NCBI RefSeq assembly: GCF_028687635.1
Contig: NZ_JAQTZS010000029.1
Location: 1 to 37,708, forward strand
Origin: Malikia sp.
GTDB taxonomy: Bacteria; Pseudomonadota; Gammaproteobacteria; Burkholderiales; Burkholderiaceae_C
Reading direction: 5' to 3'
Length of the DNA stretch: 37,708 nucleotides
Part shown: positions 9,197 through 17,884 of the stretch, in pieces
How positions within the stretch are numbered: the first letter of the stretch is position 1
Layout: every line of letters begins with the position of its first letter
Made by a program: the position numbers and the translations under genes
Notes under the pieces: generated by a model
What the model was told of the DNA's origin: nothing
Databases searched by the model: none
The model's input: the letters and a program-made list of their open reading frames with translations, nothing else

Positions 9197-9224
9197 GCTA
9201 CAGTTTGCTTGCGCAGAAACGCAA
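9197..9224 (-). promoter_or_regulatory. candidate promoter of the inovirus replication operon
   Basis: On the minus strand, TTGCGT (9219-9224) and TGTAGC (9197-9202) are 16 bases apart. One TTGCGCA operator copy lies in the spacer, so a bound repressor would block it. The predicted leader to ATG 9183 is very short. Confidence 0.4.
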
Positions 9225-9269
9225 GTTCGCTTTTGCGCAAGTTTAGACAGATTTTGCGCAATTGCGCAA
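9209..9269. promoter_or_regulatory. operator array: TTGCGCAA palindromes
   Basis: Perfect TTGCGCAA palindromes lie at 9233-9240, 9254-9261 and 9262-9269, and a one-base variant TTGCGCAG lies at 9209-9216. They sit between the divergent repressor and replication genes. This is the expected place for a lysogeny operator. The last two copies abut directly, which suggests cooperative binding. Confidence 0.7.
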
Positions 9270-9283
9270 GAAGAAAGAAAAAA

Positions 9284-9571
9284 ATGAATGTGAACGACCT
9301 GATCGACCGAGCAGGCAAGGTAGCCGGATCACTAGGAAAACTAGCGAACGCCATGCACAAACACCCAGCGCGCTTGAGTGAGTGGAAAAGCGGAAAACGA
9401 AAACCAGACGCAGCAGAAGTCGCTTACATGGCAAAAATCGCTGGGCTGCCAGTGCTGATCACAGTCGCCATGGTGGAAGCCGAACTACACCCCGAAACGG
9501 CAGAGCTTTGGAACACTGCCCTGGGGGAAATTGAGGCCCGACTGGTGCAGAGCGTGGCACCAGTCAGGTAA
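9284..9571 (+). CDS. inovirus repressor, helix-turn-helix protein
   Basis: The 95-residue protein is the only plus-strand gene of the prophage. Residues about 10-50 (AGSLGKLANAMHKHPARLSEWKSGKR, given here only as landmark segments AGSLGKLANAM and LSEWKSGKR) form a Cro/CI-like helix-turn-helix. A hydrophobic region (AKIAGLPVLITVAMVEAEL) and a short acidic C-terminus follow. The layout resembles the DUF3693-type regulators of Xanthomonas filamentous phages. ATG 9284 is preferred over an in-frame start at 9182 because the longer form would read through all the operators. It is divergent from the replication operon and probably represses it through the TTGCGCAA sites. Its ribosome-binding site is weak and A-rich. 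Confidence 0.75.
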   Translation: MNVNDLIDRAGKVAGSLGKLANAMHKHPARLSEWKSGKRKPDAAEVAYMAKIAGLPVLITVAMVEAELHPETAELWNTALGEIEARLVQSVAPVR

Positions 9572-9578
9572 AGTGCCA
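9541..9578 (+). other. two mutually exclusive hairpins at the right prophage end
   Basis: ACTGGTGC (9541-9548) pairs with GCACCAGT (9557-9564). The second arm overlaps another pair, GGCAC near 9556-9560 with GTGCC at 9573-9577. The structure spans the end of the repressor gene and the prophage boundary. It could be a terminator or part of the recombinase binding site. Confidence 0.45.
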
Positions 9579-9580
9579 TC

Positions 9581-9587
9581 TACAAAT
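9581..9587 (+). repeat. candidate right attachment core TACAAAT
   Basis: Matches 2820-2826 at the other end of the prophage; it lies one base before the start codon of the CorC-like gene. Confidence 0.35.
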
Positions 9588-9588
9588 T

Positions 9589-10884
9589 ATGGACGTTCTG
9601 TTAATCATCTTCCTGACCCTGCTCAACGGCGCCTTCGCGATGTCCGAGATGTCGCTGGCCGCCAGTCGCAAGGCCCGCCTGGCCGCCATGGCCGAGAGTG
9701 GCGACAAGGGCGCGCAGACCGCGCTCAAGCTGCTCGACAACCCGACCGAGTTCCTGTCCTCGGTCCAGGTCGGCATCACCTCGATCGGCATGCTCAACGG
9801 CATTGTCGGCGAGGCTGCCTTCAGCAGCGCATTGGCCGAGAAGCTGGCGCATCTGGGTCTGCCGCAGTCGAGTGCCGAGATCAGCGCAACCGCCGTCGTC
9901 GTGATCGTGATCACCTTCGTGACCATCGTATTCGGCGAACTGGTGCCCAAGCGCATCGGCCAGATGCACCCCGAGGCCGTGGCGCGCTGGGTCTCGCGCC
10001 CCATGGCCGGCGTCGCCAAGGCGGCCAAGCCTTTCGTGATGCTGCTGTCGGCGACCACCCGTGGCGTGCTCAAGCTGCTGCGCTTCGAGAACACCTCGAT
10101 CCAGCATGTGACCGAGGAGGAGATCAACGCCAGCCTGGAGGAGGGCGTGGGCGCCGGCATCATCGAGGAGCATGAGCACCAGATGGTGCGCAACGTCTTC
10201 CTGCTCGACGACCGCCAGCTCGGGAGCATCATGGTGCCGCGCTCCGACATCGTCTGGCTCGATGTCGCCGACAGCCTGGAGCAGGCGCTGGCCAAGGCCT
10301 GGCAGGGCGGTCATTCCTGGTACCCGGTCTGCCGCGGCGGGCTCGACGACGTGGTCGGTGTCATCCACCTGCCGCGCCTGCTGGCGCTGGCCGACGAGGG
10401 CAGCGCCGACGGCTGGCAGCGCAAGGCCAGCGTCCCGGTGTTCGTGCCCGAGACGCTCAGCGGCATGGAGCTGCTCGAGCAGTTCCGCTCCCGCGCCACC
10501 CGGATGGTGTTCGTGGTCGACGAGTACGGCGTGGTGCAGGGCCTGCTGACGCCGCTCGACATGCTGGAGGCCATCACCGGCGAGCTCTCGCCCGAGGTGC
10601 CGCACGAGGCCTGGGCGACGCCGCGCGAGGACGGCAGCTGGCTGGTCGATGGCGCCATGCCGGCGCATGAGCTCAAGGCCAGGCTGGACATCGACGCGTT
10701 GCCCGATGAGGACAAGGAGCGCTACAACACCGTGGCGGGTCTGATGCAGGCGGTTTCGGGCGAGCTGCTGGGGGTCGGTGAGGCGGTCGAGGTCGCCGGC
10801 TGGCGCTTCGAGGTGCTCCAGGTCGAGGGCCGGCGCATCGAGCGGGTCCTGCTGCGCAGCTTGTCCAAGTCGGCTCCGGACTGA
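9589..10884 (+). CDS. CorC/HlyC-type transporter-associated membrane protein (CNNM-CBS)
   Basis: The 431-residue inner-membrane protein belongs to the family annotated as hemolysin-related or CNNM/CorB. These proteins are linked to divalent-cation (Mg/Co) transport; haemolysis itself is not established. An N-terminal CNNM domain with hydrophobic helices (about 1-20, 95-120, 140-160) includes GELVPKRIG. A pair of CBS domains follows (about 210-330, IMVPRSDIVWLD and VVDEYGVVQGLLTPLDMLE), then a C-terminal transporter-associated domain (about 340-425, YNTVAGLM). Its ATG is one base after the prophage att core, so its leader is phage DNA with only a weak AGG-like ribosome-binding site. The N-terminus is unusually short before the first helix, so the original start may have been lost; this is inference. 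Confidence 0.88.
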   Translation: MDVLLIIFLTLLNGAFAMSEMSLAASRKARLAAMAESGDKGAQTALKLLDNPTEFLSSVQVGITSIGMLNGIVGEAAFSSALAEKLAHLGLPQSSAEISATAVVVIVITFVTIVFGELVPKRIGQMHPEAVARWVSRPMAGVAKAAKPFVMLLSATTRGVLKLLRFENTSIQHVTEEEINASLEEGVGAGIIEEHEHQMVRNVFLLDDRQLGSIMVPRSDIVWLDVADSLEQALAKAWQGGHSWYPVCRGGLDDVVGVIHLPRLLALADEGSADGWQRKASVPVFVPETLSGMELLEQFRSRATRMVFVVDEYGVVQGLLTPLDMLEAITGELSPEVPHEAWATPREDGSWLVDGAMPAHELKARLDIDALPDEDKERYNTVAGLMQAVSGELLGVGEAVEVAGWRFEVLQVEGRRIERVLLRSLSKSAPD

Positions 10885-10936
10885 ACCTCGCCTTTTTCGC
10901 CTCCCACCTCATCCATCCTGTCGCCCGAGCCACCGA

Positions 10937-12292
10937 ATGAGCCACCCATCCATCGCCGCTGACCCCTTGGGGCAAGACCCGCCGCTCGGCCTGTTGCCGC
11001 CCGACGACCCGCTGCGCATCGCGCTGCACGACGAGATCCACGCCAGGCCGCAGGCCAGCATCCGCCTGCCCGCGCTGCTGACCCATGTCGCGGTGCTCAA
11101 CCAGGGCGTGAGCCGCCAGGACGAGTGGTCGCACCTGTGCCTGCTGCCGGGCCAGCAGCAGTTGCCGGCCAGCGCGACCCGAGGCTATTTCCTGCACCTC
11201 GGATTGGAGGGTTGCACGGTCCAGTGGGAGCGCCACAGCGAGTTCACGCGTTACACCGTGATCCAGCCGCTGCCCGAGGTCGGTGCCGACGCCGAATTGC
11301 CCCCCAAGCTGTGCGCTGCGCTGGCGACGCCACCAGGCTGGCTGGCCGGTATTCCGGGCCGCACGGTCGCCGCGATCCAGGTGGTGATGTTCAAGGCCGC
11401 GCTCGACGACCTGCCCGGCGCCATGGCCGCGGTCCAGCCCTGGTTCGCGCCCGGGACCAACCTGATCGCCTCCCAGATGGGGACCGGCCAGTCCTGCGCC
11501 GTGACCGATTTCCAGGTCAACGCCGACGGCTTCGAGCGCATGCTGCTGCTGCTGCATCCCGACAGCAGCGCGTCGCGCCCGGGCCGCGCCTCGGTGCGGC
11601 TGCTCGAACTGGAGACCTACCGCTTGATGGCCTTGCGCGGCCTGCCGCCGGCCAAGGCGCTGACGCCGCTGCTGGCCAGCGTGGAGGCCGAGCTGGCCAG
11701 CTTGACCGCCCAGCTCGAATCGCGCGCGGCGGTCGAGCAGGAACTGCTGGACCATCTGATCGCGCTGGCGGCGCGGGTCGAGCGGGCCACGGCGGAGAAC
11801 AGCTATCGCTTCTCGGCCACCCGCGCCTATGCCAAGCTGGTGATGCAGCGCATCGAGGATCTGCACGAGCATCCGATCCCGGGCTTCCAGACCTGGGGCC
11901 AGTTCATGCGCCGCCGGCTGTCGCCGGCGATCGCGACCGTCGCTTCCACCGAGCGTCGCTTGACCTCGCTGTCCGAGCGGGTGGCCCGCACCAGCGCGCT
12001 GCTGCGCACCCGGGTCGATATAGCGGCCGAGGGCCAGAACCAGCAGCTGCTGGAAAAGCTCACGCGCGGCCAGGACCTGCAGCTCAGGCTGCAGTCCACG
12101 GTCGAGGGGCTGTCGATCGCGGCGATCTCGTACTACGTGGTCAGCCTGCTGCTGTACGGCGCCAAGGCGCTCAAGGGGCTGGGCCTGCCGGTGCAGCCCG
12201 AGCTGGCGGCCGGCGCGCTGGTCCCGGTCGTGCTGTGGGCGGTCTGGTGGACGACGCGCCGCATCCACGAGAAGCTGCACGCGGATCATTGA
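10937..12292 (+). CDS. DUF3422 family membrane-anchored protein
   Basis: The 451-residue protein matches the DUF3422 plan: a soluble N-terminal domain beginning HDEIHARPQ, a helical coiled-coil middle (about 245-400), and two C-terminal transmembrane helices (about 403-425 and 428-447, ending near WAVWWTTRRIHEK). The function of the family is unknown. It lies 52 bases after the CorC-like gene on the same strand and may share its transcript. ATG 10937 is chosen because DUF3422 homology begins soon after it; the open frame runs further upstream inside the CorC-like gene. Its end converges on ftsY. Confidence 0.85.
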   Translation: MSHPSIAADPLGQDPPLGLLPPDDPLRIALHDEIHARPQASIRLPALLTHVAVLNQGVSRQDEWSHLCLLPGQQQLPASATRGYFLHLGLEGCTVQWERHSEFTRYTVIQPLPEVGADAELPPKLCAALATPPGWLAGIPGRTVAAIQVVMFKAALDDLPGAMAAVQPWFAPGTNLIASQMGTGQSCAVTDFQVNADGFERMLLLLHPDSSASRPGRASVRLLELETYRLMALRGLPPAKALTPLLASVEAELASLTAQLESRAAVEQELLDHLIALAARVERATAENSYRFSATRAYAKLVMQRIEDLHEHPIPGFQTWGQFMRRRLSPAIATVASTERRLTSLSERVARTSALLRTRVDIAAEGQNQQLLEKLTRGQDLQLRLQSTVEGLSIAAISYYVVSLLLYGAKALKGLGLPVQPELAAGALVPVVLWAVWWTTRRIHEKLHADH

Positions 12293-12323
12293 ACGGCGGC
12301 GCCTCCCGCCGCGATCCACTCGA

Positions 12324-13409
12324 TCAGCTCAGCAGCGCCTGCGCGAATTCCTGCGCGCTGAAGGTCTGCAGGTCTTCGAGTTTCTCGCCCACGCCGATGA
12401 AGTAGACCGGCACCTCGCGGCCGGTCTCCTTGGCCCACATCGCGATCGCGGCCAGCACGCCGCCCTTGGCGGTGCCGTCGAGCTTGGTCACGATCAGGCC
12501 GGTCAGCCGCAGCGCGGCATCGAAGGCCTTGACCTGCGCGAGCGCGTTCTGGCCGGTGTTGCCGTCGATCACCAGCAGCACCTCGTGCGGCGCGCCCGCG
12601 TCGGCCTTCTGCACCACGCGCTTGATCTTCTTGAGCTCCTCCATCAGGTGGAGTTGGGTCGGCAGCCGGCCGGCGGTATCGACGATCACGACGTCGCGCC
12701 CGCGCGCGCGGCCGGCCTGCACCGCATCGAAGCTGACGGCGGCCGGGTCGCCACCTTCCTGGCTGACGATCTCGACCAGGTTGCGGTCGGCCCAGACATG
12801 CAGCTGCTCGCGCGCGGCGGCGCGGAAGGTGTCGGCGGCCGCGAGCAGCACGCTGGCGCCCTCGTTGGCTAGGTGCTTGGTCAGCTTGCCGATGGTGGTG
12901 GTCTTGCCGGCGCCGTTGACGCCCGCGACCATCATGACGGTCGGGCCGTCGGGCTGGCCGCCAATCGAGAGCGGCTTTTCCAGCGGCTGCAGCAGCTCGG
13001 TGATGGCCTGGGCCAGCAGAGCCTTGACCTCGGCCGGGTCGGTGACCTTGGCCGCCTTGACGCGGCGCTTGAGGTCGTCGAGCAGGTACAGCGTGCCCTG
13101 GGTGCCGGTGTCGGCCATCAGCAGCGCGGTTTCGAGCTCCTCGTAGAGCTCATCGTCGATCTTGGTGCCCGTGAAGACGGTCGACAGGCTGGAGCCGGTC
13201 TTGCGCAGGCCTTGCTTGAGGCGTTCGAGCCAGCCCTGGCGGCCCGATTCTGCCGCTGGCTTGTCCACCGGCTGCGGCGTGGCAGGAGCGGCAGGAGCAG
13301 GGAGGTTGGCGCCGGTTTGCACCTTGGCGGTCGGGATGGCGGGCGCGGCCGGCGCTGGCGCCGCCTCGGGCTTGGCGGAAGAGAATTTTTTCTTGAGGAA
13401 GCTGAACAT
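12324..13409 (-). CDS. ftsY: signal recognition particle receptor FtsY
   Basis: FtsY is the SRP receptor GTPase that delivers ribosome-nascent chain complexes to the Sec translocon. Its 361 residues have a short Ala/Pro-rich A region starting MFSFLKKKF (membrane-targeting), then the N domain. The G domain follows with GVNGAGKTTTIGKL (G1), DTAGRLPTQ (G3), TKLDGTAKGG (G4) and GVGEKLEDLQ near the end. The A region is much shorter than in E. coli, as is common in Burkholderiales. It is divergent from rsmD with only 20 bases between start codons, so their promoters must overlap or lie inside the genes. A GCGGC...GCCGC hairpin (about 12297-12311) lies between it and the convergent DUF3422 gene. Confidence 0.96.
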   Translation of the reverse strand: MFSFLKKKFSSAKPEAAPAPAAPAIPTAKVQTGANLPAPAAPATPQPVDKPAAESGRQGWLERLKQGLRKTGSSLSTVFTGTKIDDELYEELETALLMADTGTQGTLYLLDDLKRRVKAAKVTDPAEVKALLAQAITELLQPLEKPLSIGGQPDGPTVMMVAGVNGAGKTTTIGKLTKHLANEGASVLLAAADTFRAAAREQLHVWADRNLVEIVSQEGGDPAAVSFDAVQAGRARGRDVVIVDTAGRLPTQLHLMEELKKIKRVVQKADAGAPHEVLLVIDGNTGQNALAQVKAFDAALRLTGLIVTKLDGTAKGGVLAAIAMWAKETGREVPVYFIGVGEKLEDLQTFSAQEFAQALLS

Positions 13410-13429
13410 GGCGCGTGTTTTTAGAATCC

Positions 13430-14047
13430 ATGCATTCTATGAAACCTGCATCACATCGTCCTGTTCCTGCCCCGGCCGCGCCGGGTTTCGTTCGCATCAT
13501 CGGCGGGCTGTGGAAGCGCAGCAAGCTGGCGGTGCCGTCCCGGCCCGGCCTGCGCCCCACGCCCGACCGCGTGCGCGAGACGCTCTTCAACTGGCTCGGC
13601 CAGGACCTGACCGGCCTGCGCTGCCTCGATGCCTTCGCTGGCAGCGGTGCGCTGGGCTTCGAGGCGGCCTCGCGCGGCGCGGCCCAGGTGCTGCTGTGCG
13701 AGCAGGATCCGGGCCTGGCCGCTGGCCTGCGCGCCAATGCCGAGCGCCTCAAGGCGACCCAGATCAAGGTCCAGCGCGGCGACGCGGTCGCGGCGCTCAA
13801 GGGGGCCGCGCGTGGTGCCTGGGACCTGATCTTCCTCGATCCGCCCTTCGGCGACGATGGCAACGAGGCGCTGTTCACCCAGGCGCTGCAGGCGGCGCTG
13901 CCCCTGCTGACGCTCCAGGGCGCCATCTATCTGGAAGCCCCGCGCGCCTGGGGCGATGAGGAGCTGCTGGCGCTGGGTCTGCGCTGCAGCAAGCACGGCA
14001 GGGCCGGCATGGTGCATTACCACCTGCTGGAACGGGCTCATGCCTGA
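13430..14047 (+). CDS. rsmD: 16S rRNA (guanine(966)-N(2))-methyltransferase
   Basis: RsmD methylates G966 of 16S rRNA using SAM. The 205 residues include RIIGGLWKRSKL, RPTPDRVRETLFNWL, the SAM-binding DAFAGSGALGFEA and the catalytic motif LDPPF, all typical of the family. ATG 13430 is taken; ATG 13439 is equally possible and a GTG at 13415 would lengthen it. It is divergent from ftsY and followed 18 bases later by coaD on the same strand, the usual rsmD-coaD pair. Confidence 0.94.
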   Translation: MHSMKPASHRPVPAPAAPGFVRIIGGLWKRSKLAVPSRPGLRPTPDRVRETLFNWLGQDLTGLRCLDAFAGSGALGFEAASRGAAQVLLCEQDPGLAAGLRANAERLKATQIKVQRGDAVAALKGAARGAWDLIFLDPPFGDDGNEALFTQALQAALPLLTLQGAIYLEAPRAWGDEELLALGLRCSKHGRAGMVHYHLLERAHA

Positions 14048-14065
14048 AGTTGGATAATCCTGCGC

Positions 14066-14861
<796 letters not shown>

Positions 14862-14915
14862 TTGCTGGCTGGCTCAGCGGGGCTGGTCTTGGCTGGTTCG
14901 GCTGGGTCTTGGGCA

Positions 14916-15000
14916 GGTCCTGGGCGGGCGGGAGCCGCCAGTCTCATCTGTCCGCTGCGCGGCCAGCAAATCGGCCGTCAGCTCCCGCCCGCCCAGGACC
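14916..15000. repeat. palindromic element, copy 1
   Basis: Perfect 20-base arms (14916-14935 and 14981-15000, beginning GGTCCTGGGCGG) flank a 45-base inner part. The inner part holds the core at 14950-14976 (GTCCGCTGCGCGGCCA...AATCGGCC). The core occurs again, inverted, in copy 2. The element lies in the 363-base gap between the ferredoxin gene and pth, which has no credible gene. Confidence 0.75.
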
Positions 15001-15068
15001 ATGAGTCTTGCGGCTCGCTGCGCCTTGCCGCTGCTGTCTTCCCCGTAGCTGACCCAGCCGCGCTCGAG

Positions 15069-15149
15069 CCCGGTGGGTGGGCGTGCGCATGGCCGATTTT
15101 TGGCCGCGCAGCGGACGGTATGAGGCCATGCGCATGCACGCCCGCCGGG
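15069..15149. repeat. palindromic element, copy 2 (inverted)
   Basis: The arms at 15069-15094 and 15124-15149 pair in blocks of 10 (GCGCATGGCC), 6 (GGGCGT) and 5 bases with small bulges. They enclose the core at 15091-15116, which is the reverse complement of the copy 1 core with one base deleted and one changed. CTCAT precedes the core in both. The arms of the two copies differ in sequence although each is self-complementary. Confidence 0.65.
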
Positions 15150-15224
15150 CCGGCCAATAACCATCCTGCCGCTGCCAATCAGAAAGCCTCTGCTCGACAT
15201 GAGCTGTGGCTGCAGGCAGTCTGC

Positions 15225-15854
15225 TTATTCGGCAGCCGGAGCCGGATCGACTTTCGGCGGCCTGGGCGGCTTCGGGCGCGGTGGCTTGCTCGTGTGGATG
15301 GCGGCGGTGGCCTTGTCCATGCGGCCGGCCAGCAGGTCGGGCAGGGCGCGCATGGCGCGCTGGATCGACAGCTCCAATGCATCGCGCTGGTCCGGCGCCG
15401 GCTTCTTGAGCACCCAGTTCGCGACCTCGGACTTCACGCCCGGGTGGCCCACACCGATGCGCAGCCGCCAGTAGTCGCTGCTGCCGAGCTGGGCATGGAT
15501 GTCGCGCAGGCCGTTGTGGCCGGCGTGGCCGCCACCTTTTTTCAGCTTGAGCTCGCCCGGCTCCAGGTCGAGTTCGTCATGCGCGACCAGGATCTCCTCG
15601 GGCGCGATCTTGAAGAAGCGCGCCAGCGCCGCGACCGACTGGCCGGAACGGTTCATGAAGGTCATCGGTTCGAGTAGCCAGATCGGCTGGCCTTCGAAAT
15701 TGCCACGCCCGGCAACGCCGAAGTAACTGCGCTCCGGGTTCAGCTTGACCTTGAGCTCGCGCGCGACCGCTTCCAGCCACCAGAAACCGGCATTGTGACG
15801 CGTGTCTTCGTATTCCGGACCCGGGTTGCCCAGGCCGACCAGCAGTTTGAACAT
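15225..15854 (-). CDS. pth: peptidyl-tRNA hydrolase
   Basis: Pth frees tRNA from prematurely released peptidyl-tRNA. The 209 residues have [22 protein letters not shown] with the catalytic His (about residue 21 in TRHN), [22 protein letters not shown] and [11 protein letters not shown], all diagnostic. The last ~20 residues are a Pro/Lys-rich tail ([11 protein letters not shown]) beyond the usual end. It is downstream of rplY in the typical prs-rplY-pth order, with a terminator between. Confidence 0.96.
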   Translation of the reverse strand: MFKLLVGLGNPGPEYEDTRHNAGFWWLEAVARELKVKLNPERSYFGVAGRGNFEGQPIWLLEPMTFMNRSGQSVAALARFFKIAPEEILVAHDELDLEPGELKLKKGGGHAGHNGLRDIHAQLGSSDYWRLRIGVGHPGVKSEVANWVLKKPAPDQRDALELSIQRAMRALPDLLAGRMDKATAAIHTSKPPRPKPPRPPKVDPAPAAE

Positions 15855-15902
15855 GGCAGCAGCTTAGCGCCCGCAAGGCGCGATCAGTGAACAATGGATG
15901 TG

Positions 15903-15923
15903 AAAAAGCCCGCCGAAGCGGGC
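15903..15923 (-). terminator. rho-independent terminator after rplY
   Basis: Read on the minus strand, GCCCGC-TTCG-GCGGGC is followed by TTTTT. It lies about 30 bases past the rplY stop, which would separate rplY from pth. Confidence 0.8.
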
Positions 15924-15952
15924 CTTTGCCTGACAAGCAGGGGAGAGAAGAA

Positions 15953-16573
15953 TTACTTCTTCTTCTTCTTCTTGTCGCCAGCGGCAGCGGCCACCGGAGC
16001 GGCGATGATCTCTTCCTTCGGCTCGACCAGGGTCGCGATGCCCGGGTTCGGCTTGCCGTGGATGACCAGCTTGGCGCCAGCCGGCAGGACCAGGTCGTTG
16101 GTGTGGATGGACTGGCCCTTGACGGCGTTGCCCAGGTCCACGGTGATGAACTCGGGGATCTGCATCGCCAGGCAGTCGATCACGACTTCGGTCAGCGCGT
16201 GGTTGACCAGGCACTTGTCCTGCTTGACAGCCGGCGAATGCTCGGCGTTGATGAAGTGCAGCGGCACCTTCTTGCGCACGCGGGTGTTCTCGTCAACGCG
16301 CTGGAAGTCGACGTGCAGGACCAGCGGCTTGAAGGGGTGGTACTGCACATTGCGCAGCACGACCTTTTCGGTGTTGCCGTTCAGTTCCATGTCCAGCAGT
16401 GCCGAGTGGAAGGATTCCTTCTTCAGGGCGAACCACAGGCTGTTGTGATCGAGTTCAACGACGGCCGGGGCGGTGGTGCCGCCGAAGACGATGGCGGGAG
16501 TGCGGCCGGTGTTGCGCAGGCGGCGGCTCGCACCCGTGCCCTGCTTGGCGCGCTCAAAAGCGGTGAATTGCAT
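15953..16573 (-). CDS. rplY: 50S ribosomal protein L25/Ctc
   Basis: L25 of the long Ctc/TL5 type binds 5S rRNA. The 206 residues comprise the N-terminal L25 domain ([22 protein letters not shown]) and the C-terminal TL5 beta domain (about 100-190), ending in a lysine run, [11 protein letters not shown] 16573 is chosen by homology and an AAGGTAG site; the frame runs 15 codons further upstream. It follows prs, with a terminator-like hairpin in the 90-base gap. Confidence 0.95.
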   Translation of the reverse strand: MQFTAFERAKQGTGASRRLRNTGRTPAIVFGGTTAPAVVELDHNSLWFALKKESFHSALLDMELNGNTEKVVLRNVQYHPFKPLVLHVDFQRVDENTRVRKKVPLHFINAEHSPAVKQDKCLVNHALTEVVIDCLAMQIPEFITVDLGNAVKGQSIHTNDLVLPAGAKLVIHGKPNPGIATLVEPKEEIIAAPVAAAAGDKKKKKK

Positions 16574-16621
16574 GATATCTACCTTAAAGAGGGGCCATCC
16601 GCGACCAGCGGCCCCCAACAG

Positions 16622-16646
16622 AAAAAGCGCCCACCGTGGTGGACGC
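16622..16646 (-). terminator. terminator-like hairpin between prs and rplY
   Basis: On the minus strand, GCGTCCACC pairs with GGTGGGCGC (one mismatch) and is followed by TTTTT, about 18 bases after the prs stop. There is a T-run on both strands. It may attenuate rather than stop transcription into rplY. Confidence 0.65.
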
Positions 16647-16663
16647 TGCTTTTTGTCGTCGAA

Positions 16664-17641
16664 TCAGTTCGATTCGGCGAACAAATCCATCACCGAGTCG
16701 CCGTTGGCGATGCGCTGGATGACCTCGGCCATCAGCGGCGCCACGGAAACCTGGCGGATCTTGGTGCAGGCCTGGGCGGCCGCGCTCAAGGGAATGGTGT
16801 TGGTCACGACCACCTCGTCGAGGGCGCTGCCCTTGGCGATGCGCTCGATGGCCGGGCCGGAGAAGACCGGGTGGGTACAGTAGGCGTAGACGCTCTTGGC
16901 GCCGCGTTCCTTGAGCACCTCGGCGGCCTTGACCAGTGTACCGGCGGTGTCGATCATGTCGTCCATGATCACGCAGTTGCGGCCTTCGATGTCGCCGATC
17001 ACGTGCATGACTTCCGACACGTTGGCCTTGGGGCGACGCTTGTCGATGATGGCCATGTCGCAGCCGAGCTGCTTGGCCAGCGCACGGGCGCGCACCACGC
17101 CGCCGACGTCGGGCGAGACGACCAGCAGGTCCTCGTAGTTCTTGGAGCGCAGGTCACCCAGCAGCACCGGCGAAGCGTAGACGTTGTCGACCGGGATGTC
17201 GAAGAAGCCCTGGATCTGGTCGGCGTGCAGGTCCATGGTCATCACGCGGTGCACGCCGACGGCCTGCAGCATGTTGGCCACGACCTTGGCCGTGATCGGC
17301 ACCCGGCTGGAGCGCGGACGGCGGTCCTGGCGGGCGTAGCCGAAGTAGGGGATGACGACGGAGATGCGCTCGGCCGAGGCGCGCTTGAGCGCGTCGACCA
17401 TGATGATGAGCTCCATCAGGTTGTCGTTGGTCGGCGCGCAGGTCGACTGCACCACGAAGACTTCGCGGGCACGCACGTTCTGGTTGATCTCGACCGTCAC
17501 TTCGCCATCGGAGAAGCGACCCACGGCGGCCTGGCCCAGGCTGGTGCCGAGCTGCTGGGCGATCTCGGCGGCCAGCGCCGGGTTGGCGTTGCCCGTGAAA
17601 ATCATGAAATCCGGCGATTGCACTGGCGTGGTGATTTGCAT
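16664..17641 (-). CDS. prs: ribose-phosphate pyrophosphokinase
   Basis: Prs makes PRPP from ribose 5-phosphate and ATP, for nucleotide, His and Trp synthesis. The 325 residues include [53 protein letters not shown] and the PRPP loop [13 protein letters not shown] 17641 (MQITTPVQ) is chosen; the frame extends 12 codons upstream without homology. It lies downstream of tRNA-Gln on the same strand and is probably cotranscribed with it. Confidence 0.96.
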   Translation of the reverse strand: MQITTPVQSPDFMIFTGNANPALAAEIAQQLGTSLGQAAVGRFSDGEVTVEINQNVRAREVFVVQSTCAPTNDNLMELIIMVDALKRASAERISVVIPYFGYARQDRRPRSSRVPITAKVVANMLQAVGVHRVMTMDLHADQIQGFFDIPVDNVYASPVLLGDLRSKNYEDLLVVSPDVGGVVRARALAKQLGCDMAIIDKRRPKANVSEVMHVIGDIEGRNCVIMDDMIDTAGTLVKAAEVLKERGAKSVYAYCTHPVFSGPAIERIAKGSALDEVVVTNTIPLSAAAQACTKIRQVSVAPLMAEVIQRIANGDSVMDLFAESN

Positions 17642-17680
17642 GGAGAACCCGGCGAGAAAATTGGTGTTCAGAAACACAAT

Positions 17681-17698
17681 GCGGCCCTTGAAGGCCGC
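17681..17698 (-). other. hairpin between tRNA-Gln and prs
   Basis: GCGGCC and GGCCGC pair around a 6-base loop. On the minus strand it is followed by ATTGTGTTTC rather than a clean T-run. It could be a tRNA 3' processing or attenuation structure. Confidence 0.45.
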
Positions 17699-17723
17699 TC
17701 TGTGTAATTGCTAACGATAAATT

Positions 17724-17800
17724 TGGCAGGGGAGGAAGGACTCGAACCCTCGCATGTCGGAATCAAAATCCGATGCCTTGACCAACTTGGCGACTCCCCT
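17724..17800 (-). tRNA. tRNA-Gln (anticodon TTG)
   Basis: A full cloverleaf can be drawn: acceptor AGGGGAG/CTCCCCT, anticodon stem TCGGA/TCCGA with loop TTTTGAT giving TTG, T arm GAGGG/CCTTC with TTCGAGT, and encoded CCA. The 77-nt length includes CCA. It is the usual neighbour between ispE and prs. Confidence 0.96.
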
Positions 17801-17884
17801 ACACGGGTTTGCAGCTTGCGCTACACACCGAATGCAGTGCTTGCTTGTCATGTTCTCCCAACAAGCAACGAAAGAGATTGTAAT

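Larger units (their letters stand above)
2820..9587. mobile_element. inovirus (filamentous phage) prophage
   Basis: The region has a full filamentous-phage gene set: replication initiator, ssDNA-binding protein, major coat protein with signal peptide, pIII/TspB-like protein, DUF2523 protein, Zot/pI ATPase, repressor and a small serine recombinase. All genes except the repressor are on the minus strand with 4-base overlaps or short gaps. The ends are set by the host genes apaH and the CorC-like gene and by a shared TACAAT heptamer. The recombinase-bearing layout recalls Ralstonia RSM-type phages, which are known to encode a resolvase-like integrase. Base composition is locally AT-richer than the flanks, mostly in the adhesin gene. 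Confidence 0.9.

Noticed and set aside
2817-9588. dif/XerCD integration of the inovirus
   Set aside because: No dif-like 28-base site is seen at the borders, and the phage has its own recombinase.
10673-12319. 548-codon minus-strand open frame opposite the CorC-like and DUF3422 genes
   Set aside because: Antisense shadow in GC-rich DNA; no recognisable domain.
14862-15677. Open frames across the fdx-pth gap
   Set aside because: They run through palindromes and into antisense of pth; no start signals or domain.
15887-17707. 606-codon plus-strand open frame across rplY and prs
   Set aside because: It is antisense to two certain genes; its composition is the mirror of their codon bias.
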